A stretch of DNA of 54,053 nucleotides, taken from Fastidiosipila sp. (GTDB lineage Bacteria > Bacillota > Clostridia > Saccharofermentanales > DTU023). Where the stretch lies: the NCBI GenBank assembly GCA_012837885.1, contig DUQI01000094.1, positions 1 through 54,053 of the forward strand, written 5' to 3'. The notes beneath the pieces were generated by a model that was given only the letters and a program-made list of their open reading frames with translations, was not told the DNA's origin and ran no database searches. This document shows, piece after piece, positions 1 through 9,232 of this stretch; within the stretch, counting starts at the first letter, position 1, and every line of letters begins with the position of its first letter. The translations under genes were made by a program, and so were the position numbers.

Positions 1-1955
1 GTCTTTTTGACGAGACCGTTTCTCGTCGCCATGATCAGACTGCCGCCCTGGTCGAACGACTCGATCGGGATCATGCCTTCAATCTTCTCGCCCGGCATCA
101 GTTGCAGTAAATTGACGACGGCTGTGCCACGCGCCGTACGCGACGCTTCCGGAATCTGGAAGCCGCGCAGGCGGTAGACGCGCCCCGTATTCGTGAAGAA
201 CAAGAGAATGTCGTGGGTCGACGTCGTGAGAATCGTCTCGACGAAGTCTTCATCGCGCATCTTGACACCGGTCACACCGCGACCGCCGCGTCTCTGTGCA
301 CTGTACACATCGATCGGCATGCGCTTGATATAACCGGCGTGCGTCATCGCGATCACGACCTGCTCTTCTTCGATCAGGGATTCGTCCTCGATATCGATAT
401 CGCTCGACGGATCGATAATCGTACGTCTTTCGTTCGCGTACTTTCTCTTGATCTCGAGCATCTCTTCTTTCATCACTGAGTTGAGAAGCATCTCGTCTTC
501 GAGGACGCGGTTGTAGTAATTGATCTTATCCGTCAAGTCGGCGTGCTCTTCGCGCAGTTTCTCGCGCTCGAGACCTGACAGTCGGCCAAGACGCATGTCG
601 ACGACATGCTGCGCCTGCTTTTCGGTAAAGCCGAAGCGCTCGATCAGGTTCTTTTTCGCTTCCTCCTCGTTCGCCGAGGCTCGGATGATGTTGATCACCT
701 CATCGATATGGTCGATTGCCAGTTGCAGGCCTTCGACGATATGGCGTCTCGCCTCGGCCCGGCCGAGTTCGAAACGGGTGCGCCGACGGATCACTTCCGC
801 CTCATGTGCAATATAATGCGACAGCGCTTCTTTCAGCCCGACCAGGGTCGGCTCATATTTGCCGTTGGCATCGGGTACCAGAGCCAGCATATTGGCCGAG
901 AAGGTGTCTTGCAGCTGGGTATGACGGTACAGCTGATTCAACACGACGAGCGGTGTCGCGTCGCGTTTCAGCTCGATCACGATTCTGACACTGTCGTGGC
1001 GGTCCGATTCGTCTCTTACGTCGGAAATGCCTTCCAGCGTCTTTCTTTGCACGAGTTCCGCGATCCGCTCGATCAGGCGCGCTTTATTAACGAGATACGG
1101 CAGGTCGGACACGATGATCCGGTGACGGTTGCCGCGCATCTCCTCGACTTCCGTATGCGCTCTGACCAGGATGCGTCCGCGCCCCGTCTTGTACGCCGAG
1201 CGGATGCCGGAGAATCCGAGGATTCTGGCACCGGTCGGAAAGTCAGGACCGGGGATAAACTCCATCAGGTCGTCGGTCGTCGCATCCGGATTGTCGATCA
1301 GGTGGACGGTGCCGTCGATCACTTCGCCTAAATTATGCGGCGGGATATTCGTCGCCATCCCGACGGCGATGCCGGTGGAGCCGTTGACCAAAAGGTTCGG
1401 GAACCCGGTCGGTAAGACGACCGGCTCCATATGGTGCTCGTCAAAGTTCGGAACGAAATCAACCGTGTCCTTGTTGATGTTGTTCATCATCTCGCCGGCC
1501 AGGCGAGTCAGCCTTGCCTCCGTATAACGGTAGGCGGCCGGCGGGTCTCCGTCTCTCGAACCGAAGTTGCCGTGTCCGTCGACCAGCATGTGGCGCATCG
1601 AAAAGTCCTGCGCCAGACGCACGAGAGAATCATAGACGGCGGCGTCGCCGTGCGGATGGAAGCGGCCGAGCACATCGCCGACCGTCGTCGCGCACTTCCT
1701 ATACGGTTTGTCGGCCGTAAAGCCCTGAGTGAACATCGAATAGAGGATACGCCGATGAACCGGCTTCAATCCGTCTCTGACATCGGGCAGTGCCCGGTCG
1801 GAAATAACACTCATCGCATAATCGATGAACGATTTTTTCATTTCGTCTTCGAGATCGATCGGGATGATGGTTGTCTGGGGAGATTGGAAAGCTCGGTCGA
1901 TGGCGTCTTCTTTTCGTCGTTGCTCCTGTTGTTTCGATTGCGGCGAATCTGCCAT
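1..1955 (-). CDS. gyrA: DNA gyrase subunit A, 3' end beyond window
   Basis: GyrA is the DNA-cleaving subunit of gyrase, which introduces negative supercoils. The first 651 codons are present; the rest lies left of the window. The N-terminal breakage-reunion domain is clear: FIDYAMSVI and ALPDVRDGLKPVHRR around residues 43-69, HPHGD at 100-104, and catalytic Tyr144 in AAYRYTEAR. The visible C-terminal part enters the beta-pinwheel (ATRNGLVKK). The ATG follows GGAGGT at a good distance. The position matching E. coli Ser83 is Ala105, while the Asp87 equivalent (Asp109) is kept; Ala there is known to lower quinolone sensitivity in some bacteria. It lies downstream of rsmG on the same strand with a 70-base gap. 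parC is the alternative, but GyrA fits better. Confidence 0.95.
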   Translation of the reverse strand, partial: MADSPQSKQQEQRRKEDAIDRAFQSPQTTIIPIDLEDEMKKSFIDYAMSVISDRALPDVRDGLKPVHRRILYSMFTQGFTADKPYRKCATTVGDVLGRFHPHGDAAVYDSLVRLAQDFSMRHMLVDGHGNFGSRDGDPPAAYRYTEARLTRLAGEMMNNINKDTVDFVPNFDEHHMEPVVLPTGFPNLLVNGSTGIAVGMATNIPPHNLGEVIDGTVHLIDNPDATTDDLMEFIPGPDFPTGARILGFSGIRSAYKTGRGRILVRAHTEVEEMRGNRHRIIVSDLPYLVNKARLIERIAELVQRKTLEGISDVRDESDRHDSVRIVIELKRDATPLVVLNQLYRHTQLQDTFSANMLALVPDANGKYEPTLVGLKEALSHYIAHEAEVIRRRTRFELGRAEARRHIVEGLQLAIDHIDEVINIIRASANEEEAKKNLIERFGFTEKQAQHVVDMRLGRLSGLEREKLREEHADLTDKINYYNRVLEDEMLLNSVMKEEMLEIKRKYANERRTIIDPSSDIDIEDESLIEEEQVVIAMTHAGYIKRMPIDVYSAQRRGGRGVTGVKMRDEDFVETILTTSTHDILLFFTNTGRVYRLRGFQIPEASRTARGTAVVNLLQLMPGEKIEGMIPIESFDQGGSLIMATRNGLVKK

Positions 1956-2026
1956 GTATGACCTCCGGTACGATAATGGCTAATTATACCATGAATACGT
2001 CTCGCACCGGAGATTTCATCTTTATA

Positions 2027-2746
2027 TTATAAGGGACGCCGCTTCATCTTTTTCATGCTGCGCGGCAGATGGTCCGGCGTGCCGGATACCTTCAGAAAAA
2101 CGTACAGCGTACGCGTCAGATCTCCCGGTAAGGTGAGCGGACGAATCTCGGTCAAGGTCGCGCCCAAAGTCTCGACGCCGCCGGGAATTTCTTCTTCCTG
2201 ACCGCGCATCGCGATAAAGTAACCGCCCTTTTTGACGAAGGGAAGCGCCAACTCGATCAGGATATCGAGGGAGGCCACGGCGCGCGCCGTCACGAGATCG
2301 AACGATTTTCTGTAGATAGGATCGTGGGCGAGTACTTCGGCCCGACCGTTCAACACGGTCAAATCGAGACCGACCTCGTCTTGCACGCCCTCGAGAAATC
2401 TTGCCTTCTTCTCGATGCTTTCGAGCAAGGTCACATCTAACGCCGGGCGCGCGAGCGCCAAGGGGATCCCGGGGAAACCTGCACCTGATCCGATATCGAG
2501 CAGACTCAATGTCTCCTCTTCCAGCCGCTCGTCGATCAGGGGGATCAAAGTCCAGCTGTCTTCAAAGTGCTTGACGGCGAGATCAGAAGGCTCGGTGATG
2601 CGCGTCAGATTCAACGACTCGTTCACCTGAAGCAGGTGCTCGACATAATCGAGCATCTGATTCTCTCGCTCTTCAGAGAACGAGAGAGAGGCGCGAAGCA
2701 TCGCTTCTTTCAGTTCCTGTCGATAAAGTTCACGGTCGAATGTCAC
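2027..2746 (-). CDS. rsmG: 16S rRNA (guanine-N7) methyltransferase RsmG
   Basis: RsmG (GidB) methylates N7 of G527 in 16S rRNA using S-adenosylmethionine. The 239-residue product has the family length. The Rossmann SAM-binding motif LLDIGSGAGFPGIPLA is at residues 82-97, and the conserved N-terminal NLTRI segment is at about 46-50. The start overlaps the end of mnmG by four bases (ATGA), so the two are translationally coupled, as in most Bacillota. It is the seventh gene of the leftward rpmH-to-rsmG run, which gyrA then follows. Confidence 0.96.
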   Translation of the reverse strand: MTFDRELYRQELKEAMLRASLSFSEERENQMLDYVEHLLQVNESLNLTRITEPSDLAVKHFEDSWTLIPLIDERLEEETLSLLDIGSGAGFPGIPLALARPALDVTLLESIEKKARFLEGVQDEVGLDLTVLNGRAEVLAHDPIYRKSFDLVTARAVASLDILIELALPFVKKGGYFIAMRGQEEEIPGGVETLGATLTEIRPLTLPGDLTRTLYVFLKVSGTPDHLPRSMKKMKRRPL

Positions 2747-4698
2747 GTCAGTTCCTCCAAGGTCGGTTTCGCTTTCTCCGCCTGTCTTTTCGCATCGAGC
2801 CAGACCAATAAAACGGAGACGTCAGCCGGCGTCACGCCCGGCAGGCGTGAGGCCTGTCCTACCGTACGCGGTTTTCTCCGCTCGAGCACCTGCCTCGCCT
2901 CAAGGCGCAGTCCGGCCAGTTCGAGATAGTTCGCGTCTTCAGGCAGCGTCTTTCTTTCCAGTTCCTGAAACTTGCGACGCCGCGAGAGCTCGAGTCGGAT
3001 ATACCCTTCATAGTGGATATCATATTCGAGCGTCCTGATCCAGGCCGCAGGCAGAGGCTTTCGCTCCGGATCCAAAGGCGCAAGTCCGTCGTACGTGATC
3101 TCCGGGCGTTTCAGTAAGGCGAGAAGCGACACTCCCGTCTTAATCGGGCTCGAATTCAGTGATTCCAAGACACGTGTCGTCCCGGCATCCGGCGTCACAC
3201 GCACCTTGTCCAGCCGCTCTTTTTCCGCTTCGATCGCCTGTTTTTTCTCAAGAAAACGGGCGTAGCGCGTGTCGTCGATCAGGCCGAGCTCTCGCCCGAG
3301 CGGAGTCAGCCGCATATCGGCATTGTCCTGACGCAAAAGCAGACGGTATTCGGCGCGCGACGTCATCATGCGGTACGGCTCGTTCGTGCCGCGGCTCACC
3401 AGATCGTCGATCAGGACGAAGATATACGCCTGCGACCGGTCGATCGGCACGGGATCCTGGCCGTTTAATTTCCGCACCGCATTGATCCCGGCGATCAGTC
3501 CCTGTGCGGCGGCCTCCTCGTAACCGGACGAACCGTTCACCTGACCGGCCAGATATAAACCGGGCAGGGCGCGCACTTCGAGCGACAGATTGAGTGCCGT
3601 CGGATCGACGTTGTCATATTCGATCGCGTAACCGTAGCGCATGATTTTCGCCTCTTCCAGCCCCGGCACCGACTTCAGCATCGCCTCCTGTACATCCTCC
3701 GGCATCGAAGTCGACAAACCGGACAGATAGAGTTCCTCCGTGTCGAGGCCCGTCGGCTCGATGAACACGTGATGCCTGAGATGGTCCGGGAATCTGACGT
3801 ATTTATCTTCGATTGACGGACAGTAGCGCGGACCGATGCCCTCGATCAGGCCGCTGTAAAGCGGCGAGCGATCGATGTTTTCCAGGATCAGCTCGCGCGT
3901 TTGATCCGTCGTCCAGGTCATATGACACGGCAACTCGGCTTTCGGTGAAAAGTCGTCATCTTCATTCAGAAAGGAAAACGGCATGGCCGGACGTTCGCTG
4001 TCCTGCCGCTCCAACTTATCGAGATCGATCGATGACTTTTGGATGCGTGCCGGTGTACCCGTCTTGAAGCGTCGCACCGGAAGTCCGAGAGCGCGCAGGG
4101 AATCGGTCAGTTCGGTCGCCGGCTGTAATTGGTCGGGACCGCTGTCGTACATCGAGCTGCCGACGATCACCTTGGCATTCAAAAAGGTCCCCGACGCGAT
4201 GATCACCGCCGGTGCCAGATAAACGGTGCCGGTTTTCGTCTGTACGCCGGCCACCGCCTTCTTATCGTCACTTATAATCAAGGCTGTCGCTTCCTGCTGC
4301 AGTAGACGAATATTGGGAAACGACTCCAAGAGTTGTTTCATATCGCGCTGGTACGCCGTTCGATCCGTCTGAGTACGGGGACTCATCACGGCCGGACCGC
4401 GGCTCTGGTTCAACATGCGATACTGAATCATCTGGCGGTCGGCGAGTATCCCCATCACGCCGCCCAGGGCATCGATTTCACGAATCATCTGTCCCTTGGC
4501 CGTACCGCCGAGACTCGGGTTGCACGGCAGATTGGCCAACGCATCGAGCGTCAAGGTTAAAAGCAACACATCGGCGCCGAGCTTCGCCGCAGCGATCGCC
4601 GCTTCCGAGCCGGCATGACCGGCGCCGACGACGATCACATCGTAGGCATGTGCCTTTCGTCCACCGGGACGCGTCAGTGCTTCACTCAACGTATACAT
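2743..4698 (-). CDS. mnmG: tRNA uridine-5-carboxymethylaminomethyl modification enzyme MnmG
   Basis: MnmG (GidA) is the FAD-dependent partner of MnmE; together they add a carboxymethylaminomethyl (or aminomethyl) group to wobble U34 of certain tRNAs. The 651-residue protein shows the dinucleotide-binding VVGAGHAGSEAA near the N terminus, the RFKTGTPARI motif mid-protein, and the conserved C-terminal helical domain that binds MnmE. The ATG at 4698 overlaps the mnmE stop codon by one base. A GTG one codon earlier (4701) is an alternative start. Its position directly between mnmE and rsmG is the classical arrangement. Confidence 0.96.
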   Translation of the reverse strand: MYTLSEALTRPGGRKAHAYDVIVVGAGHAGSEAAIAAAKLGADVLLLTLTLDALANLPCNPSLGGTAKGQMIREIDALGGVMGILADRQMIQYRMLNQSRGPAVMSPRTQTDRTAYQRDMKQLLESFPNIRLLQQEATALIISDDKKAVAGVQTKTGTVYLAPAVIIASGTFLNAKVIVGSSMYDSGPDQLQPATELTDSLRALGLPVRRFKTGTPARIQKSSIDLDKLERQDSERPAMPFSFLNEDDDFSPKAELPCHMTWTTDQTRELILENIDRSPLYSGLIEGIGPRYCPSIEDKYVRFPDHLRHHVFIEPTGLDTEELYLSGLSTSMPEDVQEAMLKSVPGLEEAKIMRYGYAIEYDNVDPTALNLSLEVRALPGLYLAGQVNGSSGYEEAAAQGLIAGINAVRKLNGQDPVPIDRSQAYIFVLIDDLVSRGTNEPYRMMTSRAEYRLLLRQDNADMRLTPLGRELGLIDDTRYARFLEKKQAIEAEKERLDKVRVTPDAGTTRVLESLNSSPIKTGVSLLALLKRPEITYDGLAPLDPERKPLPAAWIRTLEYDIHYEGYIRLELSRRRKFQELERKTLPEDANYLELAGLRLEARQVLERRKPRTVGQASRLPGVTPADVSVLLVWLDAKRQAEKAKPTLEELT

Positions 4699-6107
4699 CA
4701 CTTACCTACGCAGAAGGCGGAAAAGATCGTGTCGACGAGACTCTCGGACACATCGTCACCGGTCAGTTCTGAGAGCTTTTCGGCTGCCACCCGCAGACGC
4801 ACGGCGACGAGATCGAGGGTGACGCCCTGCCTGACATCGGAGGCGGCCGCTTCGAGTTCACGCACGGCTTCATCGAGCGCTAGTTTGTGGCGCGCCGAAG
4901 TGACCGTCAGTTCGCTGCCGCTAGCGGCGCCTCTCTCTAAAAACGTACCGATTGCTTCGGCCAAGCGATCCTGGTCGGCGGCGCGAAGCGCGGAATACGC
5001 GAGCACAGAGATGTCTGCCTCACACACGTCATCTAGACGGCAAAAGTCCGCCATAATCTTTTCCAGGGTCGCTTCATCCCGCAGGTCGTCTTTTCCGAAA
5101 AGCACGATGATGCCTTTATTCTTTCCCTTTTCAGCCAGGATATCGGCGATATCCTGTGGCGTCGGTTCGCTGTCGAAGAGGAAAATCAACAGATCGGCGT
5201 CGGCCACGGCTTCGACCGAACGTCTGACGCCTTCTTTCTCGATCGGATCGGACGTCTCTCTGACGCCGGCCGTATCGACCAGGATCACCTTGTAGCCATT
5301 GATCTCGGTATGAAACTCGATCGTGTCTCTCGTCGTACCGGGGATGTCGGTGACGATCGCTCTGTTTTGCCCGACGAAGGCGTTCAGAAGGCTCGACTTG
5401 CCGACATTCGGTTCACCGTAGATCACGACGCGTGCGCCTTCCTGAATTAAGCGACCGCGTTCATACGTCGCGACCAGTCGAGAGAGCTCCGAAGCGGCCG
5501 CCATTATGCCTTTTTCAAGCGAAGCAAACGCCTCGTCATGTGCTTCATGGTCGGGGAATTCGAGAATCAGTTCGACGGCGGCCATCTCGGCATAGAGCAT
5601 CGCGGAGATCTCTTTCAGCCGCTCCGACAGATGTCCTTTCAGCTGCTGATAGGCGGCACCGACCTGCCGGTTCGCTTCCGAACCGATCAGGTTCATAATC
5701 GCTTCGGCCTGCACGAGATCGATCTTGCCGTTTAAAAACGCGCGTCGACTGAATTCGCCCGGTTCGGCCAGGACAGCGCCGTCTTCCAGTAAACGGCGTA
5801 GGATCGCGCGCTTGACGGCCGGACCGCCGTGACACGAGATTTCTACGACATCTTCCCCGGTAAAGGAGCGAGGCGCAAGAAAAACGGTCACCACGACTTC
5901 GTCGATACCGGCAAAATCACCCGGTGCGACCGTGTAACCGGCCATATCGCGGACGGCAGGCAGTGTGCCTGCCGGCGTGAAATGCCGATCGACGAGAGGG
6001 ACCGCGTCCGGCCCTGATAAACGAACGACCGCCAGGCCGCTTTGGCCGGGCGGTGTTGATGGTGCCACTATCGTCCTTGGTCGATCCTCGTGCTTAAGCA
6101 TCACCAT
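4698..6107 (-). CDS. mnmE: tRNA modification GTPase MnmE
   Basis: MnmE (TrmE) is a G-protein activated by dimerisation that works with MnmG in U34 tRNA modification. Visible features are the N-terminal tetrahydrofolate-binding domain (STPPGQSGLAVVRLSG), a GTPase domain with the P-loop GEPNVGKSS and the switch DTAGVRETSD, and the C-terminal CVGK, matching the diagnostic CxGK motif with the catalytic cysteine. Length of about 470 residues is normal. The 5' end overlaps the end of jag; candidate ATG codons at 6107 and 6101, and a TTG at 6119, have no clear ribosome site, so coupled translation is likely and the exact start is uncertain. Confidence 0.95.
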   Translation of the reverse strand: MVMLKHEDRPRTIVAPSTPPGQSGLAVVRLSGPDAVPLVDRHFTPAGTLPAVRDMAGYTVAPGDFAGIDEVVVTVFLAPRSFTGEDVVEISCHGGPAVKRAILRRLLEDGAVLAEPGEFSRRAFLNGKIDLVQAEAIMNLIGSEANRQVGAAYQQLKGHLSERLKEISAMLYAEMAAVELILEFPDHEAHDEAFASLEKGIMAAASELSRLVATYERGRLIQEGARVVIYGEPNVGKSSLLNAFVGQNRAIVTDIPGTTRDTIEFHTEINGYKVILVDTAGVRETSDPIEKEGVRRSVEAVADADLLIFLFDSEPTPQDIADILAEKGKNKGIIVLFGKDDLRDEATLEKIMADFCRLDDVCEADISVLAYSALRAADQDRLAEAIGTFLERGAASGSELTVTSARHKLALDEAVRELEAAASDVRQGVTLDLVAVRLRVAAEKLSELTGDDVSESLVDTIFSAFCVGK

Positions 6108-6837
6108 CGGCCGGAGCAATTACGACGTAGCGCTCCGGATCGACACCCTGACTGTACGTGATCACCCCGTGTCTGCCTTTCAGTGCCAGATGGACGATGC
6201 GGCGTTCCGCAGCCGTCATCGGCTTCAGACGACTCGGCTTACCACTCGATTCGACACGGTCGACCTGACGTTCGACCATCTCGCGGATTTTCTTTTCTCT
6301 GCGCTGGCGGTAACCGCCGATATCGAGCGATACGCGCACGCGCTTATCGGCCTTTCTGTTGACCGCAAGACCGGTCAAATAAGCGATGGCGTCAAGCGTC
6401 TCACCGTGATGACCGATCGCCGGACCACAGTCTTTGCCGGTCACTTCGATGTTCAGACTGCCGTCTTCACCGATGTAAGAGCCGATACGGCCGTGGATAT
6501 TCAATCCCTGCATGATCGCCTGCACATAATCGAGTGCGGCATCTTCGAGTTCCGGTGTAACGGCACCGTAGCGGTCCAGATCTTCTTCTTCCGGTTCATC
6601 TTCTTCATCGATCTCGGCAGCATGCTCATCACTCGGCATCGTCTGCTCACTGACTTCTTCGTCCGCGAGCGACACACGGACACGTGCCGGCTTTCTGCCG
6701 AACCCTAGAAGCCCCCCGGCTTCACCTTCTTCAATCACTTCAATGATGACGTCGTCGACTCCGACCCCAAGCGTCTCAAGCGCCTGTTCAATGGCGAGAT
6801 CGACGGTTTTAGCCGTCGTTTCCACCCAGTTTGACAT
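6094..6837 (-). CDS. khpB: RNA-binding protein Jag/KhpB
   Basis: Jag (KhpB/EloR) is a KH-R3H RNA-binding protein that acts with KhpA on cell elongation and division in Gram-positive bacteria. The 247-residue product has the Jag-N domain (first 60 residues, with AGGLLGFGRKPARVRV), a long acidic linker (residues about 65-95), a type-II KH domain with IGHHGETLDAI in place of the usual IGxxGxTLDA loop, and a C-terminal R3H domain (AERRIVHLAL). It follows yidC directly, the usual order, and shares its end with the start of mnmE. Confidence 0.95.
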   Translation of the reverse strand: MSNWVETTAKTVDLAIEQALETLGVGVDDVIIEVIEEGEAGGLLGFGRKPARVRVSLADEEVSEQTMPSDEHAAEIDEEDEPEEEDLDRYGAVTPELEDAALDYVQAIMQGLNIHGRIGSYIGEDGSLNIEVTGKDCGPAIGHHGETLDAIAYLTGLAVNRKADKRVRVSLDIGGYRQRREKKIREMVERQVDRVESSGKPSRLKPMTAAERRIVHLALKGRHGVITYSQGVDPERYVVIAPADGDA

Positions 6838-6887
6838 AGTCTATATTCCCTTCATTAATCGCGCAGCGGCGCGGCATTTATACGTCG

Positions 6888-7925
6888 TTATTCAACCTTC
6901 GTGCGGAAGCGGTCGAAGAAACTCTTTGGCTTCTCGCTCTCATCGACCACCCGTTTATCGAGGTGGGCACCGGCCATCAGTTGCTCTTCGCGGTATGGCT
7001 TGACATAGAAGACATAACCGAGCCAGGCCTGGAGGATATACATCAGGTTCGCGATCACCCAGTGGACGCCCATCGCGGCCGGCAGCGTGAACACGGTCAC
7101 CAGCATAAAGAGCGGCATCAGCCAGGTCATCGTCTTCGTCATACCGACCGAAGGATCTTTCGGCGTCTGACCGGCTTTGGCCGGATTACGTCTTTCTCTT
7201 TCTCTTTCTTCCTTCGACACCTGCGGCGTCAAGGTCGTCATTCTCGTAATCCGCATCTGGATCAGCATCGTGACGATCGTCAGAATCGGGAAGATCAGAA
7301 GCGGCAGATAGATATGCGACATCGGACCGAACCAATCGGCCGGATTCCAAGAAGGCGTGCGTCCGAGGTCCATGCCGAGAAATTCCGTATTGACGAGCTG
7401 GGACAGACTCATATAGCCGTTGTTCACGACTTCCGCAAGCGACGCGGCCGACTGTCTCAGTCCGTTCATGATCGGGATGTCCATATTCGGCGCATTATTG
7501 GCCATCTGCTCCGTGATCACCCCGTTCTCGAGCAACACGGCGGCAATATTTTTGATATTGTCTACCGACACGCGGCCGATGTACTGCAAAGGCGCACGGA
7601 AAATCCCAAAGATCGGCCAGATGATCAACAACTGCAGCAACGACGGCAGACAGCCGGCGGCCATCGAAATACCGTGGCGTTTCATCAACTCCTGTTGGAG
7701 CTGCTGCTGACGCTGCAGATCTTTCGGATAGAGCCTTTTAATCTCATTGATATCGGGCTGCAGCGCCTGTTGACGCACCATCATGCGCGACGATTTGAGT
7801 CCCAAGGGAATCAACACGGCACGGATAATGATCGTAAACAGAACAATGACGACGCCGTAATTGCCGATCCAGTCGTACAGGAAACTCAGTATCCAACCAA
7901 ATAGTCTGTATAGCGGGTCTAACAT
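6888..7925 (-). CDS. yidC: membrane protein insertase YidC/SpoIIIJ
   Basis: YidC inserts and folds inner-membrane proteins, alone or with SecYEG. The 345-residue product has five predicted transmembrane segments, starting with the helix at about residues 20-42, the conserved cytoplasmic MKRHGISMAAGCLPSLLQ region, and a basic C-terminal tail. There is no lipobox cysteine, so it is not made as a lipoprotein as B. subtilis SpoIIIJ is. It lies between yidD and jag, 28 bases after yidD. Confidence 0.94.
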   Translation of the reverse strand: MLDPLYRLFGWILSFLYDWIGNYGVVIVLFTIIIRAVLIPLGLKSSRMMVRQQALQPDINEIKRLYPKDLQRQQQLQQELMKRHGISMAAGCLPSLLQLLIIWPIFGIFRAPLQYIGRVSVDNIKNIAAVLLENGVITEQMANNAPNMDIPIMNGLRQSAASLAEVVNNGYMSLSQLVNTEFLGMDLGRTPSWNPADWFGPMSHIYLPLLIFPILTIVTMLIQMRITRMTTLTPQVSKEERERERRNPAKAGQTPKDPSVGMTKTMTWLMPLFMLVTVFTLPAAMGVHWVIANLMYILQAWLGYVFYVKPYREEQLMAGAHLDKRVVDESEKPKSFFDRFRTKVE

Positions 7926-7953
7926 CGATTCAAGATCCTCACAATCAACCGGA

Positions 7954-8181
7954 TCACACCGGCATAGTTTTATCTACGGGGTCGTAACCACCCTTGCCGA
8001 ACGGATTGCAACGCAACACTCTCCAGGTTGCCTTGGCCGTTCCGATCAGCGCGCCTCTTTTTTGTATCGCCTCGATCGCGTACTGCGAACAGGTCGGCGA
8101 GAACCGACAGGTCGGCGGCCTACCCGCGGAAATTTTTCGCTGGTACCACCTTATCACGGAAATGAGGAACCTAGCGATCAT
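7954..8181 (-). CDS. yidD: membrane protein insertion efficiency factor YidD
   Basis: YidD is a small membrane-associated protein thought to aid YidC-dependent insertion. The 75-residue product carries the family signature: [29 protein letters not shown] at residues 11-39 and the C-terminal [14 protein letters not shown]. Its start overlaps the end of rnpA by eleven bases and yidC follows 28 bases later, the standard arrangement. Confidence 0.95.
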   Translation of the reverse strand: MIARFLISVIRWYQRKISAGRPPTCRFSPTCSQYAIEAIQKRGALIGTAKATWRVLRCNPFGKGGYDPVDKTMPV

Positions 8182-8521
8182 GAACTAAGAGTTCGGAGCG
8201 ACTCAAAAGCCCGCGAATCTCCGCCTGCAACAAGTCAAACGGGAGATCCAACGCATGTTCCTTCGCCGTTAAAATAAGATCGGTACCGGACTTCACTTCA
8301 CCGTCAAGCCGGTAAAAAGCTTCGCGCAGCCGTCTTTTCAAGCGGTTTCGCGTCACCGCGCCACGCACCTTCCGACTGACCGCCACGCCCAGACGCACCT
8401 CATCGCCTTTCACCCTATTTGTGTGCAAGACAACATGCCGTCCCGGCAGATAGCGGCCGCGACGGTAGACGAGACCGAAGTCACGATTACTCTTGAGACG
8501 CGTATAAGCGGGAATACCCAT
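8171..8521 (-). CDS. rnpA: ribonuclease P protein component
   Basis: RnpA is the protein subunit of RNase P, which trims the 5' leader of precursor tRNAs and helps the catalytic RNA bind substrate. The 116-residue protein has the signature [12 protein letters not shown] (around residues 59-70) and the VSRKVRGAV strand before it. It lies 11 bases after rpmH, so the two are co-transcribed from the strong promoter upstream of rpmH. Confidence 0.95.
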   Translation of the reverse strand: MGIPAYTRLKSNRDFGLVYRRGRYLPGRHVVLHTNRVKGDEVRLGVAVSRKVRGAVTRNRLKRRLREAFYRLDGEVKSGTDLILTAKEHALDLPFDLLQAEIRGLLSRSELLVHDR

Positions 8522-8532
8522 GTACCGGGCGA

Positions 8533-8667
8533 TTACGCCGTCAGTTTTTTGCGCCCTCTGAGTCTGCGGCGTTGCAGGATTTTTCTGCCGGACGCCGTGC
8601 GCATTCTTTTTCTGAACCCGTGTTCGCGTTTTCTCTGACGCTTTTTGGGGTTATATGTAGGTTTCAT
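8533..8667 (-). CDS. rpmH: 50S ribosomal protein L34
   Basis: This 44-residue, extremely basic protein reads [20 protein letters not shown] at the start and ends GRKKLTA, the textbook L34 pattern, so the call is secure despite its size. A GGAGGA ribosome site lies just before the ATG. It is the first gene of the leftward run ending in gyrA. Confidence 0.97.
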   Translation of the reverse strand: MKPTYNPKKRQRKREHGFRKRMRTASGRKILQRRRLRGRKKLTA

Positions 8668-8704
8668 CTATATGTCCTCCAGGGAGTTGATTTCAAGCTT
8701 ACCG

Positions 8705-8734
8705 ATTATAGGGGGCGAGACACCGTCATGTCAA
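8705..8734 (-). promoter_or_regulatory. Sigma-70/SigA promoter of the rpmH-rnpA operon
   Basis: On the minus strand a perfect TTGACA (8729-8734) is followed after 18 bases by a perfect TATAAT (8705-8710). The predicted start falls about 35 bases upstream of the rpmH ATG. This is the best-matching promoter in the window, fitting a highly expressed ribosomal protein gene. Confidence 0.88.
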
Positions 8735-8774
8735 ACCCCGAGGAACCGAAGCCAACGAGAAAGCGAGACACGTT

Positions 8775-9125
8775 TCAGGCATCGTTGATCCATTGCAGCC
8801 AGACATCCGGCACATAACCGACCGTCGCCTTGCCACCGTCCCGAACGACCGGGGCAACGATCAGCTTCGGGTTCTCCAACACCTTATTAAAGCGGTTCTC
8901 GTCGCGCATGTGTTGCACCAGATGGTAGACATCCTGCACTTTCGTCTTCGGATCGATCAACTGATCGAGACCGCCGACCGCACCGGCCACCTTCGTCAGT
9001 TCACCTTTGGAAAACCCTTTTTCGTCGAGATCGATGTATTGAAAAGGAATGTTCCTCTCCTTAAAAAACCGTTTCGCCTTGTCGGTATCAAAAGATTTTT
9101 TGCGACCGAATATCTGTATATTCAT
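8775..9125 (-). CDS. ArsC/Spx-fold protein lacking cysteine
   Basis: This is a 116-residue member of the arsenate reductase (ArsC)/Spx family, a thioredoxin-like fold. The N-terminal IFGRKKSFDTDKAKRFFKE aligns with the usual active-site loop G-x-x-x-C-x-x-x-x-K-A, but the cysteine position is Ser11 and the whole protein contains no cysteine. Classical arsenate reduction through that thiol is therefore not possible. The C-terminal half (LIDPKTK, PKLIVAPVVRDGGKATVGY) keeps the ArsC pattern. It stands alone, with rpmH upstream on the same strand and a divergent lipoprotein gene on the other side. Its role is unknown; an Spx-like protein-binding role is only a guess. Confidence 0.75.
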   Translation of the reverse strand: MNIQIFGRKKSFDTDKAKRFFKERNIPFQYIDLDEKGFSKGELTKVAGAVGGLDQLIDPKTKVQDVYHLVQHMRDENRFNKVLENPKLIVAPVVRDGGKATVGYVPDVWLQWINDA

Positions 9126-9232
9126 TTAAACTCCCCTCAAACAGCACATCAATTTCACATTTATCCTCACCGAAACGGCAAAGATCGACTACACTGATGC
9201 TACCACGTTCGATTGAGAGTACGAGGTTTCTT

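Noticed and set aside
606-1331. Plus-strand open frame of 241 codons
   Set aside because: It is antisense to gyrA, which covers this stretch on the minus strand with full conservation.
6963-7904. Long plus-strand frame of 313 codons
   Set aside because: It is antisense to yidC; the sequence is His/Arg/Gln-rich with no homology.
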